A DNA stretch of 64,000 nt from Clostridiales bacterium (lineage in GTDB: Bacteria > Bacillota > Clostridia > Christensenellales > Pumilibacteraceae), in NCBI GenBank assembly GCA_014799665.1, contig JAAVHP010000004.1, forward strand, positions 124,001-188,000, in the 5' to 3' direction. The translations under genes and the position numbers were made by a program. Below are positions 35,441 through 45,540 of this stretch, piece after piece. The notes under the pieces are model-generated. The model was not told the DNA's origin and did not search any database. It saw nothing but the letters and a program-made list of their open reading frames with translations. Numbering within the stretch: position 1 is the stretch's first letter; each line of letters starts with the position of its first letter.

Positions 35441-38400
35441 ATGAGTAAATTTAAAGCGTCGCTTTTGACGACAATAATAGTATTTTTAGTTACGGCAGTG
35501 ACTGCGTTTCTGCTTATGTTTGTCGGCACGCCCGTTTCGGCGCCCGTCGAAGCGGATACTGTGGTTGTAACACACAATCACTCAAACTCGACGCACACGG
35601 ACAGTCTGACGTGGAGACCGTTAGTCGAGCGGCAGGGCGTTGTCCCCGGCGGCGTTACTTTGAGCAATCCGTATTATCTCAAGGGGCAGAGCGGCGTTTT
35701 AACGACGGGAAATTATTATCTTCGCTTGTCTAATGCTTCGAATGTAGCCGAGGAAGCAATCGCGGTTTCTGAACTAACTCCCAGTGGTGCAGCCGAAGTC
35801 ACCACTATTACAATCAACGGTAAAGTAACTCTTTGTCTTAACGGATATTATATTACGGGTACTTCAAAGGGTCCGGTCATAACTGTGGAAGACGGGGCTA
35901 CACTCACTTTGTGCGACTGTCAGCACGATAATGCTCCGGGGCGTGTAAGGCAGGGATCTAACGATCTCGGCGGCGGCGTACGCATTAAAGGCGGCGGCAA
36001 GCTTATAATGAATAGCGGCGTGATAAGAGCGTGCAGTGCGGTGCGCGGTGGCGGAGTGTATGTTGCATCCGGCGCCACGTTCGAAATGAACGGCGGCAGA
36101 ATAAGAAAGAACAATACAAAAACAGGTGTTATAAACAACGAATCCGCAAACGGTAACGGCGCGGGAGTGTATGTAGCAACCGGCGGAAAGTTTACCATGA
36201 CCGGCGGCGAGATATTCCAAAACACCGCGCAATTCTCCGGCGGCGGCGTATACGTTGCAAATAACGGAAATGCCGCCAGCGGCTTGTTTGAAATGTCCGG
36301 CGGCATAATAAGCAACAACATCAGTCAGAACGGCGGCGGTATTTCACTTAACAAGGGCACGTTCAAAATGACGGGCGGTACGATCGGCGGCGATCTCGAC
36401 GGACAAAATCCTATGGACGACGATATCGATACCGAGCTTGCATTGCGCGGAGGTAATACCGCAACGGTGCGTGGCGGCGGAATTTTCAATGCCGGCGGAA
36501 TTATAACCATATCCAAAAACGTCGACAATTCGTCGGCGAGTTTGCCGTTGATAAAAAAGAACAGCGCGCCTACAATAGATGAAGCGCTCGGCGGCGGTGG
36601 CGGCATACACGTCATTCAAACCAGCGAGGGCGTCCAGGGCACTGTAACGTTTACCGACGGCACGATAGCGGATAACGAGTCATGGCGTGGCGGCGGTGTG
36701 TACGTAGGCGAGAATAGCAAGTTTGAAATGTCCGGCGGTAGCATATCGGGCAACGTTTCCGCAACCAACGGCGGCGGTGTGTTCGTTAACGGCGGTGAGT
36801 TTACCATGTCGGGCGGCACGGTAGGCGGCGGAGAAACGGGGAAAAAGAACGCGGCGACCGAAAACGGTGGAGGCGTATACTTGCACAGCGGCACGTTCAC
36901 TACTTCCGGTACTGCCAAGATAAGCGGTAACGGCGCGAAAAGCGGCGGCGGTGTGTTCGTTAACGACAATTGCACTTTTACAATGCAAAACGGCACGATA
37001 AGCTACAATACCGCAACAGCACTTGTCAAGGGTGAAGACGCTGATGGAAATACTACCTATGACGGCGGCAGCGGCGGCGGCGTACAGCTTGGTGAAAGCG
37101 CGAAGTTAATAATGTCCGACGGCTCTATAAGCAATAACACTGCACGTCTCGGCGGCGGTATGTATATTTATTCCAAGGCCGTGTTTACAATGAAAGACGG
37201 CACCGTAAGCTACAACAATGCTACGGACGGTAGCGGCGGAGGAATGTGCGTTGCCAGCCTGAATCAGGTTCCCGGCGAAATCACGATCGAGAAGGGTACG
37301 ATAAGCCACAATATTGCGAACATCGGCGGTGGCTTGGCGTCGCTCGGCGCGGTCAATATCGCTAACGGCACTGTTATTAGCGATAACACGGCAAGAGTCG
37401 ACGGCGGCGGCGTGCTTGTTCAAAGCGCGGCGCTCACAATGACGGGCGGTATTATAAGCGGCAACGTTGCAAACAGCAGAGGCGGCGGCGTGTTTGTTTG
37501 GGATAAGAACAGCGCGATCAATATGTCGGGCGGTACAATAAGCGGCAACACTGCGACGGGAAGCGGCGGCGGCGTATATGCAGCCGACGATTGTGCGTTT
37601 ACAATGACGGGCGGCACTATCGGCGGTTCGAGCGCTGATGATAAAAACACTGCAAGCTCTGGCGGCGGTGTGTTCAGTGCGGGCACGTTCGATATGTCGG
37701 GCGGCGCGATAAGCGGCAACGCTGCATCGTCGAACGGCGGCGGCGTGTATTTGAACGGCGGCACGTTTACCGTATCGGGTGGAACGGTAAAAGGGAATAA
37801 GAATTCCGCGAACAGCAATATAAACAGCAACGTTTATCTTGCCGGCAATAGAACTATATCTATAAACAAAGCGCTAAAAACCGACACTGAGGTAGGCATT
37901 ACCGTACCGAGCGGCATTGCGGCATACGTTTTCACCACGGGATACGGCGCGAATAATAAAAACGGTAGCGACGCTATTGCGCCGACCGAATATTTCTTCG
38001 CCGATAACGGTTCTTGTATCTGGCTGACGGAAGCCAATGAGGTTAAGGTCGGGCATAACGTTACAGTGCACGAGTCGGCTAAGCCCGCCACTTGTACGGA
38101 TGACGGCAATATAGAATATTGGCATTGTTCGATATGCAGCAAAGATTTCAGCGACGAATTGTGTACCACCTCAGCCAGTGTGGCGATCCCCGCGTTAGGA
38201 CACAGCATGAGTACGGTCAACGCTGTCGCGGCGACCTGCGAAAATAAAGGTATCGCGGCGCATTTATTCTGCGATACTTGCAAGAAGCACTTCTCTAACA
38301 GTATAACGCCCGTGGAGCTCGAAGCTAAGGATTACGAAGTCGACGCATTGGGTCACGACTATCAAGTCGACAAAAAAGACCCGACCTGCGAAGAAGACGG

Positions 38401-41400
38401 TTACATAAAAACCACTTGTTCGAGATGTGATTACAACACGGACGAAACATTGTCCGCGCTCGGGCATACGGCAACAAAAATCGACAAACAAGACCCGACT
38501 TGCACGAGCAACGGCAATATCGAATATTGGCACTGCTCGGTATGCGAAAAGAATTTCACCGACGCGGCGTGCAAAGTTTCAACCAATACGACAACCATTC
38601 CGGCAGAAGGACACTCTTACGGCGAGCCCGAATGGAATTGGGATAGCTATTACGCTTCTGCCGAGGCAACGTTCACTTGCTCCAAATGTTCGGATGTCCA
38701 AAAACGAACGGCGACCGCCGCGGCGAATACCATTGTCGTAACATTGAATCAGCCCGCGTCGTGCAGCGCCCCCGGCAAAAAACAATACACGGCGACAGTT
38801 GAGTTCGAGGATGAAAGTTATGCCGACACGGAAGAAGAACAGCTCGAACAGCTTGCGCACGTATGGACTGCGCATTGGAGTAATTGGTCGAAAAATTCTT
38901 CGGGCGATTGGACTGTTGATGTTTCGTTTACGTGCAACGCCACAAGCGCGGCTCATACCGAGCGCCCGACCGCCGAAATATCTATAAATCATTCGACGAC
39001 AACCGCGGCGGACTGCATACATAACGGAGTTGAAACTTATACGGCAAGCGTTGTGTTTAACGGAACAACGTATAACGCACCCGAAAATACAGTTGCTATT
39101 TCCGCAACGGGCGTACATAATTATTCGACCGAATTCACCGTCGATAAGGCTGCGACCTGCACCGTTGACGGCTCAAAGTCAAAGCATTGTACGACCGTAG
39201 GCTGCACGGAAAAAACCGAGACAACCGTTATCGACGCGCTTGGGCATAATTGGATAGGGACTGTTGACGACAGCAAAATGCTTAAAGCATACACGGCGTT
39301 CCAAACGGTCAATCTTGACGGTCTTGTTATCCGCTGTGTCTGTGATAACGACGCAGAGCATGTTCATACTTTCACGGGCGGGTCTGCCGCTAGCGTTGTA
39401 TACGCCGACGGCAATTGCCTGCACTATGGCGATACTTCGGTAACCGTCAATCTGGGCGAATACGGCACGTATACGATCACGGGAATAACGGTCGCTAAGG
39501 TTAAGGTCACCGTCGGCGGCGTAAGCTGGTCGAGCGGCGGCGCGGAGCTTATGAGCGGCTATATTAAGAGCGACGGCTCCGGCTACAAATACTTCGCCGC
39601 GGCAACCGACGGTGCGGAGCAAGTTACCAATGCGGTAGTGCGCTACGTGGACGGTACTGTAACCGTTACCTATCCCGAAGGTTCGGCATACACGATCGTT
39701 TACGCAAACAATACGGCTAACGCTTCCGGTAAGAATACGGCAACGGCAACGCTTACGCTCATAGACGCCGACAATTACGAATTTGTATTGGCGGAGGGCT
39801 CTACCGACGCAACGCTCAACGCAGCCTGCACGGTGGCTACCGTAACAAAGGAATGGTATGCGGCGGTTTGCGACAACGGCTTTACGGGCGTTATAGCCGA
39901 TTGGACGTTCGGCACGTCCGCGCCCGGTCTGCCTGCGCTCGACAAGGACGACAACGATCCCGCAACGGTTACGCTTGTCCTTAAACGCGAGGGTGCTGAA
40001 AATCCGATCGGCACTTTCAATCGCGGTCAGTACGCGGATTACATAAACAGCACTATGCCGATAGGCAACTACACGCTTACGGCAACCGTAAGCAACGTTA
40101 CGGTCGGCGGCGTTGAGTACGAAGGCTTCGAGTACACGTTTGAATTCACGGTAAGCGCGGCTACGCTTGTTGTTACCAATATCGCCGGACTTGACGATAT
40201 ATCCACGACCTACGACGGTAGCTTGCATATAAATCAGTCTTACACCCCGACTGCCGCCGTAATAGCGAGATCGGGCGAGTGGGCTAAACCTGCATACGAC
40301 TATCTGTACGGTACCGTACCCGCTATAACTTTCAGCCACAATACTTGGAGCGAGTATTATACCGCTGCGCAAATCGCCGCAATGACGGACAACACGTTGT
40401 TTATAAACGCGGACGGCTACGTGGCGCTCTATAAAATATCTTTGCTCAATTATACGGACGTAACGGGTACGTTCAACGTTGATATCGATAAAGCAAATTA
40501 CACGCTTAACGTATCCTTCTCCGACGGATCGTTTGAATATAACGGCGAAGCGCACTCGCTTGCTATCGTGATCAACAGCCCGCTGCCCGACGGAGTAGAG
40601 GTCACATACGAGGGTAACGGACAAATCGACGCTGGCGTATATACCGTTACCGCGGTATTTACGGGCGATTACGTTAACTACAATACAATTTCCGATATGA
40701 CGGCGTACCTTACGATAACCACTGTTAAGATCAGTTTGGACCTGACATTTGCAGATAAGACTTATAGCTATAACGGCGATTGGCGTACCATTGTTTTGAG
40801 CGGGACTTTGCCTCCTCAGGTCAAAGTCGAATACAGCAATAACAGCAAGATCGAACAGGGCACGTACAACGCGACGGCTACCGTTTCGATCAAAGACGAA
40901 TACAAAACCAACTACGAGTTTGCGCAAGGTACTATAACGGTTTACGAGGCGACGCTTACTATCTCTGCGGCAGATATCGATATGGGCGGCGTAAGCTTCG
41001 TCGGTAAAACCGTCACTTATACCGGCAATGCATATTCGCTCTCGATATCGGGCAGTCTGCCTGCCGGCGTTACCTATTCCTATGAGAACAACCAATGCGT
41101 AGAAGTCGGCACTTATACGGTCACCGTGCATTTCTATCATAACTTTGTCGGCTACGGTCCTATCGACGATATGACCGCCGAGCTTAAAATAGTTCAGGCT
41201 ACCTACAAGCTCAACGTTACTTTCCCTGACGCGACCGTCGCCTACAACGGCAACGCGCATTCGCTTTCGCTGCGCGGCGTTTTGCCGTCGGGCGTTACCT
41301 ATACGTACGTGAACAATTCCCGTACCGTTGTCGGCGCGCAGACCGTTACCGTCAAATTCACGGGCGACAGCAAGAATTATAAGCCTATTCCCGATATGAC

Positions 41401-41920
41401 GGCAACGCTCACGATCGTACCCGCGTCGCTCGGCGCGACGAACGTTTCGCTTGAAGGTAAAACCTTCGATTACGACGGCAACACTTACAGCCTTTCGATC
41501 GACGGCGCACTGCCCGAGGGCGTAACCGTTAAGTATTACGTGAACGTCGACGGCAAGGAAGTCGAGTTCAACGGCGCGACGGAAGCCGGTACGTACGACG
41601 TAATAGCAAAGTTCGAGTTACCTGATAGCGAAAATTACAAGGCTATCCGTCCGCTCAACGCCAGGCTTACGATACGTGCTACCGAAGTTTCCACGCCTCC
41701 GCCCACGATCGTCGAGCCGTCCGTTACGGAAATCGAAACGCCTGTCGTCGACAACGAGATCTACGACAAGCAAGCTGAGCCCGTCATCGGCGAGATCGTA
41801 GAGCGTACCGAGTTCGATTATTGGATCATCGCGGTCTGCGTGATCGCGGCGGAAGTCGTTGCCATGGCGATCATGGGTTGCTATATCGCGTTCGGCGCGT
41901 ACAAAAGGAAAAAGCGTTGA
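35441..41920 (+). CDS. giant surface protein with beta-helix, Cys-rich and MBG-type repeats
   Basis: 2159 residues. The second of two adjacent ATGs (35441) is preferred because GGGGA is then six bases away. A signal peptide (residues ~8-35) is followed by a right-handed beta-helix at about 170-800, built from repeats of the form GGGVYVxxGxFTMTGGTISGN. Residues about 850-1270 have Cys/His units (CTDDGNIEYWHCSICSKDF and relatives, each ending ALGH). Residues about 1670-2080 hold about five MBG-type domains (YNGEAHSL … GTYTVT). A membrane helix lies near 2126-2150 with a KRKKR tail; no LPXTG motif. It is expected to stand out from the cell as a rod-like adhesin or matrix protein. The next gene is probably its partner (23-base gap). 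Confidence 0.85.
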   Translation: MSKFKASLLTTIIVFLVTAVTAFLLMFVGTPVSAPVEADTVVVTHNHSNSTHTDSLTWRPLVERQGVVPGGVTLSNPYYLKGQSGVLTTGNYYLRLSNASNVAEEAIAVSELTPSGAAEVTTITINGKVTLCLNGYYITGTSKGPVITVEDGATLTLCDCQHDNAPGRVRQGSNDLGGGVRIKGGGKLIMNSGVIRACSAVRGGGVYVASGATFEMNGGRIRKNNTKTGVINNESANGNGAGVYVATGGKFTMTGGEIFQNTAQFSGGGVYVANNGNAASGLFEMSGGIISNNISQNGGGISLNKGTFKMTGGTIGGDLDGQNPMDDDIDTELALRGGNTATVRGGGIFNAGGIITISKNVDNSSASLPLIKKNSAPTIDEALGGGGGIHVIQTSEGVQGTVTFTDGTIADNESWRGGGVYVGENSKFEMSGGSISGNVSATNGGGVFVNGGEFTMSGGTVGGGETGKKNAATENGGGVYLHSGTFTTSGTAKISGNGAKSGGGVFVNDNCTFTMQNGTISYNTATALVKGEDADGNTTYDGGSGGGVQLGESAKLIMSDGSISNNTARLGGGMYIYSKAVFTMKDGTVSYNNATDGSGGGMCVASLNQVPGEITIEKGTISHNIANIGGGLASLGAVNIANGTVISDNTARVDGGGVLVQSAALTMTGGIISGNVANSRGGGVFVWDKNSAINMSGGTISGNTATGSGGGVYAADDCAFTMTGGTIGGSSADDKNTASSGGGVFSAGTFDMSGGAISGNAASSNGGGVYLNGGTFTVSGGTVKGNKNSANSNINSNVYLAGNRTISINKALKTDTEVGITVPSGIAAYVFTTGYGANNKNGSDAIAPTEYFFADNGSCIWLTEANEVKVGHNVTVHESAKPATCTDDGNIEYWHCSICSKDFSDELCTTSASVAIPALGHSMSTVNAVAATCENKGIAAHLFCDTCKKHFSNSITPVELEAKDYEVDALGHDYQVDKKDPTCEEDGYIKTTCSRCDYNTDETLSALGHTATKIDKQDPTCTSNGNIEYWHCSVCEKNFTDAACKVSTNTTTIPAEGHSYGEPEWNWDSYYASAEATFTCSKCSDVQKRTATAAANTIVVTLNQPASCSAPGKKQYTATVEFEDESYADTEEEQLEQLAHVWTAHWSNWSKNSSGDWTVDVSFTCNATSAAHTERPTAEISINHSTTTAADCIHNGVETYTASVVFNGTTYNAPENTVAISATGVHNYSTEFTVDKAATCTVDGSKSKHCTTVGCTEKTETTVIDALGHNWIGTVDDSKMLKAYTAFQTVNLDGLVIRCVCDNDAEHVHTFTGGSAASVVYADGNCLHYGDTSVTVNLGEYGTYTITGITVAKVKVTVGGVSWSSGGAELMSGYIKSDGSGYKYFAAATDGAEQVTNAVVRYVDGTVTVTYPEGSAYTIVYANNTANASGKNTATATLTLIDADNYEFVLAEGSTDATLNAACTVATVTKEWYAAVCDNGFTGVIADWTFGTSAPGLPALDKDDNDPATVTLVLKREGAENPIGTFNRGQYADYINSTMPIGNYTLTATVSNVTVGGVEYEGFEYTFEFTVSAATLVVTNIAGLDDISTTYDGSLHINQSYTPTAAVIARSGEWAKPAYDYLYGTVPAITFSHNTWSEYYTAAQIAAMTDNTLFINADGYVALYKISLLNYTDVTGTFNVDIDKANYTLNVSFSDGSFEYNGEAHSLAIVINSPLPDGVEVTYEGNGQIDAGVYTVTAVFTGDYVNYNTISDMTAYLTITTVKISLDLTFADKTYSYNGDWRTIVLSGTLPPQVKVEYSNNSKIEQGTYNATATVSIKDEYKTNYEFAQGTITVYEATLTISAADIDMGGVSFVGKTVTYTGNAYSLSISGSLPAGVTYSYENNQCVEVGTYTVTVHFYHNFVGYGPIDDMTAELKIVQATYKLNVTFPDATVAYNGNAHSLSLRGVLPSGVTYTYVNNSRTVVGAQTVTVKFTGDSKNYKPIPDMTATLTIVPASLGATNVSLEGKTFDYDGNTYSLSIDGALPEGVTVKYYVNVDGKEVEFNGATEAGTYDVIAKFELPDSENYKAIRPLNARLTIRATEVSTPPPTIVEPSVTEIETPVVDNEIYDKQAEPVIGEIVERTEFDYWIIAVCVIAAEVVAMAIMGCYIAFGAYKRKKR

Positions 41921-41943
41921 TTTAGGCGCGAACGGAGAATATT

Positions 41944-44900
41944 ATGGTTAAGAGAAGATTTTTACTAGGCGTTTGTATACTGTGTACGCTTGCGGCGTTG
42001 CTGTTCCTGCCCGTTTTGACTTTTGCCAAAGCGGACGCGGTCGCGCTTGCGGACGATGCTAATGTTATCCGCAAATCGGACGGCACCGTCGTCGCGGCGA
42101 CGGACAAATCCAAAACGTGGACCTATGGCGCGGACAACATTATATCGTATACTTTCCGCCCCGAGCACGGCGATACGGCGATATACACTGTGTCGACGAC
42201 CGAGGACGGACAGGAGTCCGAAAGCTTCGCCGTCGTGTACATCGGCAATAACGCCATGTTTTACGAGGTTAAGGACGGCGTGGCGGATACCGAAAAACCG
42301 TTCAAAGTGAACTCGCTCAATGCTTACCTCAAAACCTTGAAGGCGGGCGAGTACAAGCTCAAAATAGTCGTGCCGAGCGGCACGGTGGACTCGTCGCATA
42401 CGCACTGGTGGGAAAGCGGCACCTGCGCCGTTACTTCCTATTCGGCAGCAACGGAAGAAGTCGATCTCAAAGTCAATGCGTACGAGTTTACTTCGAGCAA
42501 CGTCGGCGCGAGCGGCTCCGCAGACGCGAACGTAAAAGTTAAGTACAATATTCTTAACCGTGAGGTTCCTTATTCGGGCGAAAAGAATAATCTTCCGCAA
42601 GTAGATATTACGTTCGATACCGACGGCGGAACGGTTATCTTGGTCGAAGGCGAGGACTATACGCTTTCGAGCGACGCGGTGAACAAGGGCGGCGCCGAAT
42701 TGAAGATAACGGGTATCGGCGGCTTTTCGGGTATTGTCACTATCAATAACGCCTACAATATCACTCAAACCGAAAACACGGTAAGCGACGTTTTCGTTGT
42801 GCGCTGGAAGTACGGCGAGTACGACAGAAACGTTAATCTTTTCACCGCCAACGTAAGGTGGGGCGAGGAGAATCTGTATTTTTCGGTTACTACCGATATT
42901 ATAACCGACCCGTTGAACCCCGCTTACGTGGACGGGCTCGATCATATCGAATTGACCGACGGAATGGTTTCGCAGCAGGTCGAAGATCTCTTGAACGCGC
43001 TCGACGCCAAAACGACTTACTATCTGTACGCGACCGTTACCGGTAATGATAATTATTACGACGCGCAGGCGCATACGCAGTTCGACGTGGTCGAAGTCAC
43101 CAATACCTGGAAGACTATTCCTAACGTTGTAAGCTGGGAGTGGCACGGCTTCGATGAGAACGTGAACGTCATAAACGCAGTCCCTGCGTTCGGCGATACC
43201 GTTATGTTCTCCGTGTATACCAAGGACGGCAACGAGTACACTGCGATAAAATTCGACGGAAAGGACAGCTTCGAGCTCGAAAAGGTCGAGGACGGAACCA
43301 AGCTCCCCGCAAACGTGGTAAGGACTCTTTCCAATCTCGACGCGGGCACATACTACCTGTTCGCGAGCGTGGTTTCGGACACCGTTAACTATTCCTCGAT
43401 CAACGAGAATTTCAGCGCGGACGCGCTCGTTCCGTTCAGAGTGTCGAAGGCGACAAACTACTGGACGCAGATCCCCAAGATCTCCAACTGGTCATACGGC
43501 AACTACGATCCCGAAGTAAACGTTATAACGGCGGCTTCGGCGCACGGCTCGTCGAAAATAAAATATAGGATATACAAGCAGACCGAGGACGATATCGTCT
43601 TGCTCAGCTTCAACGGCACGTCGTCGTTTGACGTAGGCGCAGACGGATCGCTCCCCGAGAACATTTTGGACGGGCTTAAAGCGTTGGGCGTTGGTAAGTA
43701 TTACTTGCGTGCCGAGGTTGCGGCTACCGATAACTATACGGGACTTCAAGAAGTCGTGGCAGACTTTACGGAGCTTTCGTCGTTCGAGGTGATCAAGGCG
43801 GAAAACTATTGGAGCGCCGCGCCTTCCATTAAGACTTGGGCGGAGGGCGAATACTCCAACGACGAGAACCTGCCCGTCGCCACCGCGCACTACGGCACGG
43901 TAAAGATCGTTATCGTAGATGTCAACGACGAGGAAAACGTAGTTTACGATTCCGAGAACGGTATCAACAATCTCTCGCAAGCGACGGTGGGCGTATACCT
44001 TCTTTCCGCGACCGTCGAGGGCACGGATAATTACGGCGAACTGTCCTTCGATACGATATTCCGAGTGTTCGTTCCCGAAACAGACACGATCGGCATACCG
44101 TGGTGGTTGGTTTTGATCATCGTCATTTGCTCGCTGGGCGTGCTTGCGTTCATATTCTGGCTGTTGCATGAGAAGGGCGTTTTGCAAATGCTCACCGGCA
44201 GGATGATAGTGACTATGCGCACGAAAGCGACGATGGACGCAACTATCGCCGCCGTAAGGGCTAACAAGCTCGCCGAGGAAACGAGGGAAAGCGTCAGGCT
44301 TGCCGAAGAACTCGATAGGCGCGAAGCCGAAAAGGTCGAAACCGAAACGAGCGACGCCGACGACGATGGCGACGGCATTCTTATTTCCACCGACGAAGCG
44401 ACGGGGTACGCGACTTTCGTCAGATACCAAAAGCCGTTCCAAGTCAAGCTTATTCAAGCACCCGACGAAGCTAAGGACTTTTATTCACTGCTCAAAAACG
44501 AACTGCTCAGCTACAAAAAGGTCAAGAGCAAGATGTCCAATAGCTACGATTCGTATACCTTCGGCAAAAGTCAGATCGCCAAGCTCGTCATTCGCGGAAA
44601 GACGCTCTGCCTGTATCTCGCGCTCGATCCCGACGAATACGCAGATTCCAAGTATAAGGTCGAGCGGTCGGAGAGCAAAAAGTATTCCGAGGTGCCGTGC
44701 CTGTACCGCATTAAGAGTATGCTCAGGGTACGCTACGCGAAAGATCTTATCAAGGAGATCTGCGATAAGCTCGGCGCGGAGCAGGGCGAGGTCGGATCGG
44801 TCAATTACCGCCCGTACTACCAGAGTACCGAAAAGCTTTTGAAAAAGGGCTTGATCAAAAAAATAACCTACACGCGGCAGATTGGCGCTCCCGTTGTACT

Positions 44901-45201
44901 CGAACAGGGCGAGAGCGACGAGCCGAAGTCGGAAAGCGACAAGCCGAAAACGGAAACGGAAGATGATTCCGCGCTCGCGCAAAAAGAAGTCGCTTCCACA
45001 TCGCCTACCGACGAAGCGAGCGGCACTACCGCCGAGCAACCATCCGTAGACAAGGCGAACGAAACTACCGCGCAGGAGACCGCTCCTGTCGCAGGTGAAG
45101 CCGCGACCGAGACTACGGAAGAAAAAACTCCCGAGGGCGAAAGCAACGCGAAATCCACTTCGGGAAACAAAAAACGTAAAAAACAACAAGGAGCAAAATA
45201 A
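41944..45201 (+). CDS. membrane-anchored repeat protein with conserved cytoplasmic domain
   Basis: 1085 residues, 23 bases after the giant gene. A signal peptide (LLGVCILCTLAALLFLPVL) precedes an extracytoplasmic part with about four repeats that begin NYW/NTW-x2-IP/AP-x-I/V-x2-W and contain A-x-x-x-G-x-T/S-x-x-F/Y and G-x-Y-Y/L-L. A membrane helix lies at about 717-741 (WWLVLIIVICSLGVLAFIFW). Inside the cell a coiled coil is followed by a conserved domain at about 830-975 (QVKLIQAPDEAKDFYSLLKN, YLALDPDEYADSKY), and a Glu/Thr/Ser-rich tail ends in KKRKKQQ. I have seen this cytoplasmic domain in other Bacillota surface proteins but know no function. It may link the surface rod to the cytoplasm. 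Confidence 0.7.
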   Translation: MVKRRFLLGVCILCTLAALLFLPVLTFAKADAVALADDANVIRKSDGTVVAATDKSKTWTYGADNIISYTFRPEHGDTAIYTVSTTEDGQESESFAVVYIGNNAMFYEVKDGVADTEKPFKVNSLNAYLKTLKAGEYKLKIVVPSGTVDSSHTHWWESGTCAVTSYSAATEEVDLKVNAYEFTSSNVGASGSADANVKVKYNILNREVPYSGEKNNLPQVDITFDTDGGTVILVEGEDYTLSSDAVNKGGAELKITGIGGFSGIVTINNAYNITQTENTVSDVFVVRWKYGEYDRNVNLFTANVRWGEENLYFSVTTDIITDPLNPAYVDGLDHIELTDGMVSQQVEDLLNALDAKTTYYLYATVTGNDNYYDAQAHTQFDVVEVTNTWKTIPNVVSWEWHGFDENVNVINAVPAFGDTVMFSVYTKDGNEYTAIKFDGKDSFELEKVEDGTKLPANVVRTLSNLDAGTYYLFASVVSDTVNYSSINENFSADALVPFRVSKATNYWTQIPKISNWSYGNYDPEVNVITAASAHGSSKIKYRIYKQTEDDIVLLSFNGTSSFDVGADGSLPENILDGLKALGVGKYYLRAEVAATDNYTGLQEVVADFTELSSFEVIKAENYWSAAPSIKTWAEGEYSNDENLPVATAHYGTVKIVIVDVNDEENVVYDSENGINNLSQATVGVYLLSATVEGTDNYGELSFDTIFRVFVPETDTIGIPWWLVLIIVICSLGVLAFIFWLLHEKGVLQMLTGRMIVTMRTKATMDATIAAVRANKLAEETRESVRLAEELDRREAEKVETETSDADDDGDGILISTDEATGYATFVRYQKPFQVKLIQAPDEAKDFYSLLKNELLSYKKVKSKMSNSYDSYTFGKSQIAKLVIRGKTLCLYLALDPDEYADSKYKVERSESKKYSEVPCLYRIKSMLRVRYAKDLIKEICDKLGAEQGEVGSVNYRPYYQSTEKLLKKGLIKKITYTRQIGAPVVLEQGESDEPKSESDKPKTETEDDSALAQKEVASTSPTDEASGTTAEQPSVDKANETTAQETAPVAGEAATETTEEKTPEGESNAKSTSGNKKRKKQQGAK

Positions 45202-45206
45202 ATATT

Positions 45207-45434
45207 ATGTCGCAAAAAAATAAATTGGCAAAAGAGATCCACGCTCTCGAAGAAGAAATCAAGGCGCTCGAATTCAAACGTTCAAGATCGATGGCTGTTA
45301 TCATGGAAGCAATGTTAAGCCAATCCATGCCCAACGATACCGACGTTCAGTTTTTCAGAACGTTCAACGCCGAAATCGAAATCAAACGCGATCAACTTCA
45401 AAAATTGACCAAACAGCTTGAAAACCTGCTGTAA
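45207..45434 (+). CDS. small coiled-coil protein
   Basis: 75 residues with heptad-like helices at both ends (LAKEIHALEEEIKALEFKRS and EIEIKRDQLQKLTKQLENLL) around a short Met-rich centre (AVIMEAMLSQSMPND). No signal peptide. It starts five bases after the membrane protein gene; AAGGAG lies inside that gene, 13 bases upstream of the ATG, so the three genes 35441-45434 form one operon. It may bind the coiled-coil part of the membrane partner. Family unknown. Confidence 0.65.
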   Translation: MSQKNKLAKEIHALEEEIKALEFKRSRSMAVIMEAMLSQSMPNDTDVQFFRTFNAEIEIKRDQLQKLTKQLENLL

Positions 45435-45505
45435 TGCTTTCTTTATTTGTAATTAGATAAAACTATTAAAGCCTATCGTGCATAGCGCTTACTTTTCCGT
45501 TGTTT

Positions 45506-45540
45506 ATAAAACCGTTCGTTTATTTTTCGTTCGGTTTTAT
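45506..45540. terminator. bidirectional terminator
   Basis: ATAAAACCG (45506-45514) and CGGTTTTAT (45532-45540) are perfect reverse complements with T-rich DNA on both sides. It lies between two convergent genes and touches the stop codon of the superoxide dismutase gene. Confidence 0.75.

Noticed and set aside
39179..41260. 693-codon antisense frame inside the giant surface protein gene
   Set aside because: The overlapping plus-strand frame has clear repeats and signal peptide. The antisense product is basic, Arg/Val-rich and without motif or ribosome site, typical of a shadow in G+C-rich coding sequence.
35441..41920. Autotransporter or polymorphic outer membrane protein
   Set aside because: The beta-helix repeats are similar in style, but there is no outer-membrane barrel domain; the C-terminus is a single membrane helix with a basic tail, suiting a cell without an outer membrane.
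41965..44457. long antisense frames opposite the 1085-residue membrane protein
   Set aside because: They lie wholly within a gene with signal peptide, repeats and membrane helix, and show no family features.
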